Positions 34,590 to 45,334 of a stretch of 64,000 nucleotides of DNA are shown piece by piece (within the stretch, counting starts at the first letter, position 1; every line of letters begins with the position of its first letter). The position numbers and the translations under genes are program-made. A model generated the notes under the pieces. That model made no database searches. It worked only from the letters and a program-made list of their open reading frames with translations, and was not told where the DNA came from. Origin of the DNA: Schistocephalus solidus (taxonomy: Eukaryota > Platyhelminthes > Cestoda > Diphyllobothriidea > Diphyllobothriidae); contig WEDG01009072.1 of the NCBI GenBank assembly GCA_017591395.1, forward strand, positions 143,501-207,500, read 5' to 3'.

Positions 34590-35100
34590 AGCCCAAACTG
34601 GCACCCACAAAGACAAACGTGCGCACATGGCCGCCCGCACACACGCACGCACATGTACTCCACACACGGTGGTCGCACACAAGAGCGTATAGGTTGTACG
34701 TGTGCACTGCACCACTTGTTGCTGTTCCTACTGCCTCTCTTCCTCGCTTCCCATTGGTCGAGGTAACTGCCTGCTGGCGAACCGGCCAACGGGTAGTGCG
34801 CGCACAAGAGTGCTCGCGTGCGTGTGCAAGCGTAGCAGGAAGACGACTCCCGCGTAGAGAGAAAGGGTTAGCGAGTCGTCGTTGTCTTCCCCGCCCCGCC
34901 CCCTCCCCCCAAGACAGCCGCGTGCGAAGGCGTCAGCAGCCGCAGCACAAGCGTCATTTGCGCTTTCTTCCGCCCCGCGAAGACAACGTAGCTGTAAGTC
35001 ACTGCCTTCCCTGTATGTCTTGCATGCCACACCACTTAATGCACCACCTACAACAGGCTAGATCTATTTTTCCCCACCCCGCCCTCCAGTGTTAGGCTCC
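34590..35100. other. CpG-rich block
   Basis: High CpG density, GCAC/CACG-rich words and a poly-C/CCCGCC stretch near 34890-34915. Mutually overlapping open frames on both strands (for example 34619-35095 and 35030-34728) are composition artefacts. A promoter or first exon is possible, but no coding segment is recognised. Confidence 0.35.
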
Positions 35101-36830
35101 TCCAGACGAGTTAAGCTGCCCATCGGTTGTAGATATGGCGGTGCCTTTTAAGTCTTTTTTTTAACGGCCCACTTGACTGTGAGGGTGAGGTTGTCTGTTC
35201 TCTGGGTCTGGATGCATCCTACACCGTGGTTATGCTCCTCTGCCAGACGTGGAATCACATATACGATCGGTCAAGATGACCAGGTAAATGTTGTAGCCGG
35301 AAATCCCTGAAAGGTGCAATACGAGCCCATGGCTCACCTACTAGGACGTATGACTCAAAATGACCGGAAATCAACCGACCGGGATCCATGTTGCAGATCC
35401 CCAGGGCCTGGAACTGGGCCTGGGTGAAGGATGATGGCAAAAAGCGAGAAACTAACGACCCTCTCGTTCGTTGAAAACGCTTCGCAAGAATTGGTTTCTG
35501 AAATCGTGTGGTTTTTCAGCTAATTTTACTGACTGCTTCTTAACTGGAATCGTCGGTCATTCCATTTTAATGATTAGGTGTACAATATAAGGCGAGCTTA
35601 CTTTCTCCGGCTAACTCAAGTAATTGTTAACTCTAGACAGGAGTTTTGGGGTTTTTGATAGCATTCGTGTCTCGTTCCCCGTGAGTAAACGTGTATACTT
35701 CGCATATACTGTACTTAATCTATAAATTTCCGGCTTTGTTTCACCTGATGTGAACTAATAATTGAGCCCTTAAGTCATCATAGCGTATTAGTGTTCCTTT
35801 CACGAAAATAACCTTACAAAAATGACCAATATCGAGGATATAGACGATATTTCAAGCATTTGCGCTAAAATCTATTCAGTGCTCATACCTGAAGCGTTAA
35901 AGTTAATAGAAAAGTCAGCTCTTTTGATTTTATAATGGTGACATTTTTTAAATCTCGACATTCCCCTGTGCTCATGTAGTTCGAAGATGGAGCTCATAGT
36001 ACGTGAGTGTTTTACCTCACAAAGTTTTCCCGTCGCAGAGGGAACAAAATAACGCTAGAGCAGGGTTTGTGAACTCCTGTCTACTTTTCTTACAGGCCAC
36101 CTCCATAATTCCCTTATATTTTGAAGGGAACCTTTAAACTCTCGGTTTTCACAACTGACGGTACTGTCTTAGGGGAGGCGGTCAATTCAGAAATGCTTCT
36201 TGATGCCAAGGCCTGCCATTTGCGTCAGAATGGAGCCATTACAGCCGACTTCAGGAACGTTAGCCTTGATGCAACGGCAGTGAAGACTGAGGTCTGACAT
36301 GCTGACTATTCATTCGGTTTTCGGATGTGAGCACTGTAGCATAGTACCCGACAGCTGACAATGCAGCCGTTCGTTTGTCGCTGCTGAGCTGTGGTTGGTC
36401 TCCACCGAGACGACTACGGGGTCAGGCTGCTGTTGGGGACACTCAATTGTCAAAAACTCTGAAGACACTTCCAAAAAGTGGAGGCCACATCAGCAGAAGA
36501 ACCGATTCTCTCTTATTTTGAATTAATATCACCTTTTGCAGTCTGGACACAGGAATTCATCGATATATTCTACCAATGAATTATGAAACAGTCTAACTAC
36601 ATGCGATTAAAGTCAATTTTACTAGCTTTGAAGTATTAGTTTCCCTTGAGGACTTATGATCCGTCTGTTCTTAGCCCCCTGAAAGATTGTATGCTTCCGC
36701 CTTGATTGCCAATTTGGAATGCCATCGAAAAGCTATACGTGGGGAATACTGCTCACAACTGTTTCTCCTGCTTAAACTCTTGCGTGTAAAAGTATAGGGG
36801 CCTCGAAAGTTACAAAGTCCGGTGAAGTTT
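35101..36830. other. unassigned DNA
   Basis: 35450-36180 is AT-rich. An E-like phrase occurs at about 36230-36250. No gene recognised. Confidence 0.35.
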
Positions 36831-36833
36831 CGA

Positions 36834-37233
36834 CACACACACACGCACACACACACAACAGTTCGACCGTCGTAGTCCGACGATGTCCACCGTATGCTCC
36901 ATGGGAAAGTGGAGCAGGGACAGTGACTTGCGCGTGATTTAGTTTAAAGTGATAGTAGACTTGCGCTGCATCTACCGCACTCTCTCCTCCTCCCCCACCT
37001 GAGCCCGGTGTCAAGACAGAGTCAAGAAGACCGAAGGCGGGAGAGGGCGCAGGTGGCTGGCGCGGCTGGGTCCCTTAAGTCCTAGCCGCCCCTAGGCGTG
37101 CCACCACACCTCCATGTTCGGCATTTTTTATGGGAGCGCAACCCGAATAACGCATGCCGTGCCCTGATGTGGCCCCAGTGTTGGTCCAACGCATCAACCA
37201 CGTGGCCCGTTTAGGGGGCACACACACACACAC
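36834..37233 (+). repeat. C3: full C module bounded by CA microsatellites
   Basis: Begins after a CA run (36834-36858). GATGTCCACCGTATGCTCC, TAGACTTGCGCTGCATCTAC, CACTCTCTCCTCCTCCCCC, GTCAAGACAGAGTCAAGAAG, TGGCTGGCGCGGCTGGG, GGCGTGCCACCACACCTCC and CCAGTGTTGGTCCAACGCAT follow in order. It ends at a second CA run (37219-37233). The same layout occurs at 57255-57960. Confidence 0.75.
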
Positions 37234-38077
37234 ATGCCTTGTCACGCAGGCTTTTATCTCAATCAGGATGCTCCCAAACGGGAAGCAAACCTCATTGACG
37301 GATGCTAGAAGGTGCAATGTGTTTGAACGTAGTCCTCATGAGGCTGTCGAAGTAGTCGGTATCACGTGTTTTACCTGTAATTGAACTTTTACGGTGGAAC
37401 TTCGAGTGATACTGGTGGAAAGAGAGTATTTTGTGGCGTCAATTTAAATTCCAAGAAAGTACATCAACTTTTTGCGCTTTTGTCTGTTCGTAGAGGCTTC
37501 ATTAGTTTTTCTGTCATTATTTCTGCCTCCTGTATTGAAACTTTAATTTACCACATGCGGGGATGCGTGGCGTGTTGTGCATATTGAATGAAAGAATAAA
37601 CTTCTCAGGCTCTCCCTTATAGCAGTTTTTGGAGCCCATTTGGATTTTCTAGGAACATGCGTACTCCAGGAATAATTAGGGGAAAGGGTGTGAGAGGCTG
37701 GTTATTCTCCCTCTTTTTTTTATGGTTCTCTGCTATGCCAGTGTCTTTGAGGAGGTCTAAACTGCAATTTAAGAATAAAATGGAACACCGTATTCCGTCA
37801 CACAATCGGGACTGCACTATATTGCGTCTTCTTGCTGTTGGTATCCATTAGTGTGAAGACTTAATCAACCGAATTTCCACTTCATGGCATGACGTGAGCT
37901 TGATCTGTTGAGGGGAGATCGCTTTCACCAATAGTTTCAACTGAAATTATGCTCAACTTCCATTGGAACAATTCTGACCTGAAGTTTGTGGTCACACCGC
38001 ATACCTTGAAATAGTTATTATATAGCCATCTCATTGCCTCCTGTCCACGTGGTCTGTTTCATCACTCAGTTTTCGCC
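37234..38077. other. unassigned DNA
   Basis: No shared repeat or gene recognised. Confidence 0.35.
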
Positions 38078-38128
38078 CTTCCCTTCTCTCTCTTTCTCTC
38101 TCTCTCTCTCTCGCTCTCTTTCTCTCTA
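38078..38128. repeat. (CT)n microsatellite
   Basis: CTCTCT runs with TTT and CG interruptions. Confidence 0.95.
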
Positions 38129-38194
38129 TCACCCTCTATCCTCATATCCACTGCTGGTTATGCTGTAAAGCACATCCCTTTGGAAAGTGAGCCT

Positions 38195-38270
38195 CCATTT
38201 GCCATTGTCTCTGATGATGGTTGTGAGGCTAAACCCGAAACGTCAGACGCTCTACTCTTCCCTTATCTTT
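38195..38270 (+). ncRNA. type I hammerhead ribozyme-like motif, core intact
   Basis: Reads GTCT, CTGATGA, a GGTT...AACC stem with loop GTGAGGCTA, C, GAAA, CGTC, AGAC (about 38210-38252). Stem I is GTCT/AGAC. The conserved core CTGATGA and GAAA are complete. Stem III would be minimal (AC/GT) with cleavage after GTC. This is the architecture described for hammerheads in Penelope-like elements, and the same words occur in the terminal repeats at 52.9-54.4 kb. The pair closing stem II looks mismatched (T against C), so activity is uncertain. No reverse transcriptase lies beside it. Confidence 0.55.
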
Positions 38271-38279
38271 CTACACCTT

Positions 38280-38974
38280 AACTGGCCGCTTTCAACGCTA
38301 TACGATCATTTATGTTCATGTTTCACCCGGGATTCGCGTTTGAATGACTGATACCGTATTAGTTTGTTTCTTCCAGACCGGTCGTCGGATTTGAGTACCA
38401 TCACAGTCTCTGAGTAACCAAACCTAAAGTCTCCTCAATAATTGAGATTTATAGTTTACGCCTTGTTGCTCATTAAGGTGCCCAGTGACTTGAGAAAACC
38501 AAGTTACATTGCATGTATTAAAACGTCAGTTTGACTAACCCTCCATTCTGCACGGTGTTATGCTGGTAGAATTAAGTTTCAGTTATTTAACCGACAAGTC
38601 GGTTAGATTTAAACACCGTACATTCTACGGCTGTTTATAGCGTGGTGTTTGAAAGAGTCTGGGGCCCAAAAATCGAGTTGGACGCCTTATGAGATACTTT
38701 CCTTCATAACAGTCACCAGGCCAAATCTCATCAGGTAGGCCATAAGTAGAGAAACAGATTTTAAAAAATAAATAAAAAAATTAAAAAAGAGTGAGGACTA
38801 TCCAGAGCTGATGCAAGCTTATACATCGTCATGACCAATCAAACCGTCACGTCCGATAATATTCATACACGAAGGCCGCAGACACTTTTTGTCGGCCGAC
38901 AACCATTACTTGAACAGGCCTGAGTCGCGAAATACACGCCTCAGTCCGATGATGTGGATTTTTCTCTGTGGCAA
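38280..38974. other. unassigned DNA
   Basis: No shared repeat or gene recognised. Confidence 0.35.
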
Positions 38975-38976
38975 TA

Positions 38977-39125
38977 ATTAACTGGACCCAGTTGTGAAAA
39001 ACTCGGCGGCTCCCGTGGGATTTGAACCTATGACAGTAAGGGAAAGGCTTCACTACAGCCAACACTCTAACCACCTGACCTACGAGGCCCCGCCAGAAGC
39101 CACGAGTTTAATCTGTAGCACTAGT
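38977..39125 (-). repeat. B8: tRNA-headed repeat, family B
   Basis: GGACCCAGTTGTGAAAAACT, CGTGGGATTTGAACCTATGA (B box) and CTAACCACCTGACCTACGAG (A box), reading on the minus strand. Confidence 0.7.
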
Positions 39126-40110
39126 TATCGGTCGACCATCGACCAGAACTTCACCACTACTCAGCCCAGGTGGCCGATGTCAGATAAGACCTAGACCCTT
39201 AATATTGTAGGACGCTCGGAAGGAATTACAAACCTTGGTTATTAAATGCACCAGCTGAAGGGCAAGTCTAGGATTAGGCCACAGGGACTGGCAAACTTTC
39301 GCGAACGATAACGTCTGCAGACAAAAGCATCTAGGCAACACAGTAGTTAAGACATGTATAGTGAAGGGAATAGGCAACTAACACTTGGCTGGTGTCGCCT
39401 ATTTGATGATGTTATTGGCGGCCACCGGTGTAGATATTCCGTTTGACTTAAGGGGAAATTGAACTGGAATAACTGGAAGGTTTTCCGGTCCGTGGGGCTG
39501 GCTACAATGACTTCCTTTTGGGATAGTCCTCTTTACTGAAGTGGACCGAGTCCCTTGAATGGAAACCTGGCCCATTTTTTCCTGAGGACCAGCACAGGCG
39601 TGTGGCATGCGCAGACGCAGGCATGGTCACTACAACCAGTCTTATTGGCCTGATCTTATAGCTTGTTGTGGAAGGAGCGCGTGAGATAGACGCTTTATAA
39701 GCCCCCATCACCATAAACTTTCCCACGCAAAGGTCAGCACCGTCTCGCAGATGTGGTTATAATATTCATAAGGCACGATGAGGGCAGGGATTCTCAGAGT
39801 TTGTTTTCATTGATATTTGCCCTGCTACGTTTGCTGTTATAAAGTTTGACGCTAAATTATATTCTCATAAAATGCGAAAGAACTCATTACAGAAGGAATC
39901 TAAGTGCCGAAAGTGATGGAAGCTTGACTAGAGGCTTGTATATACGCTTTTAAATAAATCAGAATACGTGATGGCGACCGCATATGTGACTCTATGTAGT
40001 CTTTACTTCGAAGAAATTCCTAATTTTGTCATTTGGGCTGGCTTAAAGTGACTTTACTTCCTTTTAATCACACCTTGTAACGCCTTTCATTATCACAATC
40101 GTTATTCTTC
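39126..40110. other. unassigned DNA
   Basis: No shared repeat or gene recognised. Confidence 0.35.
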
Positions 40111-40112
40111 GA

Positions 40113-40175
40113 CTAAGGGTTGGGGTTAGATGTTAAGGTTGGGCTTCGGACATAAGATTAGGGTTAGGCTATCAA
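40113..40175 (-). repeat. T8: degenerate TTAGGG-type tract
   Basis: AAGGGTTGGGGTTAGATGTT and GATTAGGGTTAGGCTATC. A short core-like tract; terminal arms were not found. Confidence 0.5.
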
Positions 40176-40179
40176 TCTT

Positions 40180-41005
40180 ATTAAATTCAAGTATAGCTTC
40201 AGTGGCATTCAGCATGAGAATCGGATTCAAATATGTATTCTTACCTTCTCCTTTACGGTGATTGCTCAATAGGACTGGGGTCAGTTCGCTTGAAATATCT
40301 ACCCAATGCTCTCAGTTTTCATTTTTCCATTTAAGTGCTGGCGTTTAACGCCTTATTGGTTTCAAGCAAGCTAATGACGTAAATTTATTTTGTGTCCTTT
40401 GCTTCCTGAAAACAGCAAGATATCAGTTTCTGTTACGGCACTATTACAACCCCTGTTACCACCATTCTCGTATTACAAGATTTCTTGCTTCCGTTTTTTT
40501 ATTAGTGGGGCCATATACCCGATCATCGCTGATACATTAAACGCAATTTAGACAAGAAGAGGACACCTAACTGCTATTGGCCGAGAATCTATCCGGCCAC
40601 CTGGAAAAGTTACGTCCACTAAAAAATAATTGCCACAGTGTTCTGTAATTCTGTGCCCGTGCAAAGTGGATCGCCTGCACTAAAACGTTACCTCTTGCGC
40701 TATTTTTTAAATAATACATATTATTCAAAGTTAGTGCATGAGAGACAGCATTACTCCGAATATAACTACAATCTGCACTCCATTTCACATTGCAAATTGT
40801 AACTCAAGCAACTACAAAGAGGCTGGTTTGCTCACCAAGAAGTACTGAAAGCCACGCTTATCAAGCTGGTTACTTTGCTAATAGCATCAATAGATCTAAG
40901 GATATTCGTTTACTTGGCTTATAAGCCGAGCATCTAAAAACATTTCATAGCTGCACATTTTAAAATAAAAGTGAACCCATCCGCTAAGCACAGTGCATGA
41001 AAAAA
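40180..41005. other. unassigned AT-rich DNA
   Basis: No shared repeat or gene recognised. Confidence 0.35.
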
Positions 41006-41009
41006 AAGA

Positions 41010-41288
41010 GAGAAAGAGATACGCTTTATTTTAAAAGTATAATTTCGAAATTTTCAGCAAAAAGGCCTCCATTTACTGTGGATAAAATTGGTACGCAAAA
41101 GAGATAGCGCCGGAAGAAAACAGAAGATGCATTGTAGCCGAAAGCTGCAACTGTCGGCATCATAAAGGGTCGTCCGTGAATGTGTTGCAAAATTGCTCCA
41201 GATTTTCTTCAAAACTGTGCAGGTGTCGTCTGCAAATATAGTAGTTATATAGTATAGTAGTTATATATAGTATATAGTAGTAGTAGTA

Positions 41289-41319
<31 letters not shown>

Positions 41320-41460
41320 ATATTGTAGTTAATATAAACAACGAGTGAGAACGAGTATCATTTACTGAGGAAAATGAGCCAGCCCATGTACAACTAAAAA
41401 AATGCACAGGTGAATGGAGGAGAAAAAATGGCAGCTCAAATTCAAAAGCCCGCCAGAATG
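41010..41460 (+). repeat. F3: family F repeat with internal TAG microsatellite
   Basis: Matches F1 (AAATTGGTACGCAAAAGAGAT, CCGAAAGCTGCAACTGTCGG, CGTCCGTGAATGTGTTGC, AAAAAATGGCAGCTCAAATT). It is interrupted at 41238-41330 by a TAG/TATA microsatellite that F1 and F2 lack. Confidence 0.7.
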
Positions 41461-42970
41461 TGGCTTTTAAAAAAAACGAGAGCACAGTTATTGCATTTTA
41501 TGCATTCTTCTATGAAGCATGGGCTGAATCCTTCAAGATTAAATAATAACTGGGAAACGAGCGCAGTAATTATTATTTTGTTTAAATTAGAGTGCTTTGC
41601 GCAGGTGGGGCTAAATACACTCGGTGAACAGCCAGCGCTTCGGAATTCCCCTGGGATCAAGTTTTTTGCTCGTTTGCATTTGTGCAGATTCACCAAATTC
41701 ATCTTTTGCAGGCCACTTGAAAAGTTGAGCCTGATATTTTACGAATTTCAGCACTTACTGCTTTATAAATCCGGCTGCATTCTATGCCGGCTTTTACACT
41801 GAAGGTGCACGGTGAAATATTTTCCGTCGGGCAGCAGATATCCCAGATTTCTACTGGGCATTTAGTAGTCACCGAACTTTCTTAATGCATTCCAATGACA
41901 TGGGAAGTAGGTTTAGCCATGCTCCAAAGCATAAAAAGGCTGGGCAGTTGGCTAAAAAGGCATACTTATCACAACTTAGTAGCGGAACGTAAAAAAATCC
42001 TGGAATTGCGCATTTTCCCAAGAACTTTCTTGCCAGAGGTTCACCATAGAGTGGGCGAAAACCACGAAGTATGCCAAATACAAAGAAGGCGTTAAAATTC
42101 TCACCAAGCATAAACCACTTGCTAGAAAGGAAAGCTTGAACCTCCTTGGAAAACAGTAGTAATAGTCAGACGCGCTGGAAATGGACACAACTCAGTAGCC
42201 CTAAGTAAACTTGACTTGCTCTTGGTAAATAGTGTATGGGGTGCGTAAAAATAAACATCTAGACATCTGCTCTGACGGAGTCACGTTTGTAGTCCTTACT
42301 GGCCACACTGGAAACAACAAGCATCGACACAAGGTGAACCAAATTAAGCCAAGGTCCATTCCAGATCTCCTGCCCTTAACATGCAACTTGTTACCTCCTG
42401 CCATCTTCGCTTGCAAAATAGAAGGGCACTTTGTATAAGTTTGGGATGCAGGTTCGAATGCTGTAACGGTTACACAGCCGTAGCGGAAAAGCTCTTTAGA
42501 CATGGCTATTAGAGGTGTCGCATAGAAGAGGCTGTCCCTACGTGAACAAGAGCCCGCATTCAACTTGCGCTGTTGTTGCATGTTGTGCAATGGCGCACAA
42601 TGTGGTCGGAGGCTCACACCACCTCAACCGCTCTCCTCGTCAGTCGACTGGTAGACTCGGACAGTCCACTGGGGAGAGGAAAGAGAGGGCCGATGCTGAG
42701 GTATCCTTCTTTACGGCCCTTCGATGCCCCGCAGACTCAGGAGGGGAGAAGATCTGATCTCTGGAAGAGGAAGTTTATTGGCCTGCCATTTCCTGGAACT
42801 CACCTGTTTGCTTCTATCAGCAATGTGTTAGGCCATTGCGACAGGTGGCTGAGAGGAGAGGGTTGTCATCTGGCGGGATAGCTCGATCCTGCTTTAAAGC
42901 AGGATTAAACTGCCCTGGCTCCTTCTTATTGTAGTCCTTACTGCATCCCCGCTTAGGTGAAACCTGTATT
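41461..42970. other. unassigned DNA
   Basis: Open frames 41410-41802 (plus), 41869-42111 (minus) and 42201-42617 (minus) have no recognisable domain. TGTAACGGTTACA (about 42460) is a short perfect palindrome. Confidence 0.35.
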
Positions 42971-42974
42971 TGAG

Positions 42975-43045
42975 GATTATGTCTGTGATGCTAGATTCCA
43001 GCATGAATCCGAAACTTCAGACGAATCAAATTCTTGGCCTTGTGA
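42975..43045 (+). ncRNA. decayed hammerhead-like motif
   Basis: GTCT, GTGATGC, TAGATTCCAGCATGAATCC, GAAAC, TTC, AGAC. Stem I (GTCT/AGAC) and a GATTC/GAATC stem II are kept, but the CTGATGA core and the GTC cleavage triplet are mutated. Probably an inactive terminal-repeat relic of a Penelope-like element. Confidence 0.45.
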
Positions 43046-43218
43046 CTGCGTCTGCTTTTTCTCAAACTGAGTAGTGTATCCTGTGGAATGACGGACTAGA
43101 CCGCGTGTGGCGCGCGTAGACGTTGCTTCCAATTTTTGCGCCCCCTCCCCGCCCTGCAGCGGGTCTACACCAAGGTAGATACTCAAAAAGCAATTACAAA
43201 ATCAGTAATGTTAATATG

Positions 43219-43695
43219 ACAGGAACGTAATATGTGACCCAACTCAATAAACAAAGGATAGGTAGCAAGTAATATGGAACCGGTGGTTATAGGGGTTTTA
43301 TGGATGGGGCAAAATGAAGAAAAGGAGAGCACCGACCGAATCCTTACTCTGTCCATTTGTTGCCGGATCGCACCGGCAAGTGTGCGGATTGTGAGACCTG
43401 GTAGCTTCACCTCACGCTGACCACTATGTGCGATATCATTCCTTGCTGACCTGACCCACTTTTATTTGGACCCTTGACGGGAGTAAGAATTAGGCTCGCT
43501 CTACGCGATCTTTCATTCTCAAAGTAAAACGGACGCATTTTGGAACTACCGTGTCGTCCTAATAGGCGCTGCTTGGAAAGTCGCCATTTGACCCGATTCT
43601 TCGGTCCTCCTACTGGAAACCCAAATTCAGACACTGCTCTACTAACGCAGCAAATCACAAGTTCAAGTTTTGTTCGCTGGGTTCCAGTACGTTGT
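43219..43695. mobile_element. G2: second G element with terminal inverted repeats
   Basis: The left end 43221-43262 (GGAACGTAATATGTGACCCA) has an imperfect inverted match at 43660-43695 (GTTTTGTTCGCTGGGTTCCA, then GTACGTTGT). The interior matches G1 throughout. No coding capacity. Confidence 0.6.
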
Positions 43696-44315
43696 AGGAT
43701 GAGGAAACATGTGCACTGTGTTATTAGCATGCTTATTTATGTAGGTAAATTTGAATACAGTATAGTGTCAGCTGGAAAGATGTTTAAAAATGACTGAATA
43801 ACATTTCGAGTTAAGAAAGACCGTCCGGAAAGTAAGTTGAATAGTTTATGTGCACTTCTATACCATGTCCAAAATTTAGGGAAGATCTCACTTCTTGTAG
43901 GAGATCGAGTAATGCACGGATATATGTCCCTATCTAAACTACCTTCCAACAATGGGTTTTTTATGTAGTAAAACAAGACTGCGGTGCAAACGTATTTTTC
44001 CATTTTGCTTATTTAATAATGCTATGATTCTCCTAAAATGCGCCTATTACCACTATCCCCGTATAAGAAGTGGCCATGCACCCTAGTCTAGAGTTGGTAC
44101 ACCCATCCATGTCTGATTAATGACCGTAATAACTAAAGTCCTTCCGCATCTTTTAATAGAGACTACGGCCAGTATTACGTTAGAACAAAAATCCCTGGAA
44201 AATGGGCATGTCCGAATCCGTGATTTCTTGTCGTATGAATTATGTCGGTGTCTGAAATGGTAACCAGGTCAAAAGTCACATGCCACCGTATATAACCTGG
44301 CTTTAATCCCTACTG
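43696..44315. other. unassigned DNA
   Basis: No shared repeat or gene recognised. Confidence 0.35.
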
Positions 44316-44318
44316 AAA

Positions 44319-44505
44319 CTCCACCTAAGTAGGTAGGGACTGCTTCTATGCACACGGGAAAAAGAATCACCGTACTGCACTTGGGTTAGCGCTAAATTCC
44401 AGGGAAATTAGGGTTTAGGTTAGGATCATGGTAAGAGTTCTGGATAGGGTAAGGATTTCTAGATAGGGCTGCAATTTAGGTTAAGGGTACGGGAAGGGGG
44501 AAGAG
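44319..44505 (-). repeat. T9: partial telomere-core element
   Basis: A degenerate arm (CCACCTAAGTAGGTAGGGAC, AAATTCCAGGGAAATTAGGG) is followed by a TTAGGG-type core (44410-44490). The opposite arm is not recognisable. Confidence 0.45.
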
Positions 44506-44509
44506 GCCT

Positions 44510-45100
44510 CAGAAGCAATCCCGACCCCCTAACTATTCTTCTCTTTTTGTAAGAAATTTTCAAATGTCCAGAAATATTTTCCGAAACCTACTCTATTACC
44601 TCGTCACGGTAGTTCCCCTACTCTGGCAATCAAAAAGCCCACTGTTTTAAATTTTCAAAGCCCTTTATGAGTAACGGCGATGCAAGACGACCAATTCGTT
44701 CCTTAACGAAAAATATTATGTTGCGGTTTCCGATATAGGACCCAACCGTTTGTACTCCTATCTTAGTTTCAAAATATGCCCGATCTCAAATGTCCGACTG
44801 GGCCACCGAAGGAACTTATTACCTGCTTCCATCTTCACCGAAAGTTTGTACTCACCCTGCAGATGATAGCGGGTTAAGTAATCAATGTTTTCATGACCTT
44901 GTGACTGATGTTGACTAGTGTTCAGGCTGGATCTGATCAACGCAGTGATTCACTCCCATCCCCTCCCTCTGTGTGTGTGTTTACGTCCGGTGACTCAGTC
45001 CGGAATAAAGCTATCGACTTTCTGTTGAATCCGGTCACCGGCACAATATTCAGCGCACAGTATCCATCATAGTGAGAAGATGCCGGCCACTTCCTGCGCA
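44510..45100. other. unassigned DNA
   Basis: No shared repeat or gene recognised. Confidence 0.35.
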
Positions 45101-45303
45101 GTCCATTGTTTACCAGTAGCAGTGGCAGAATCAGCAACAACAGTGCATTCTGCAGAGTTTTTCTGTGTCTCTGCGATTCTGCACATAAACAAAGCAGGAG
45201 AGAGAGAGAGTGTGAGAGAGAGAAATAGTGGTGCGCCCTGAGAGGGCGAGCGAGAGACCGCTAATTCCTTTTCGGCCAGAGAGCGCGAGAGGGATGTATG
45301 TGT

Positions 45304-45334
<31 letters not shown>

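Noticed and set aside
34619..35095. 158-codon plus-strand frame
   Set aside because: Lies in a CpG-rich block with an equally open antisense frame; the sequence reads as low-information His/Arg/Pro-rich.
39600..39700. Another hammerhead/Penelope terminal repeat (TTATTGGCCTGATCTTATAG)
   Set aside because: Shares only a short word with the terminal repeats; the CTGATGA and GAAA cores are not found.
41410..42617. Frames of 130 and 138 codons (41410-41802 plus, 42201-42617 minus)
   Set aside because: The first begins inside repeat F3 and its start is not conserved as a frame in F1 or F2; the second has no recognised domain.
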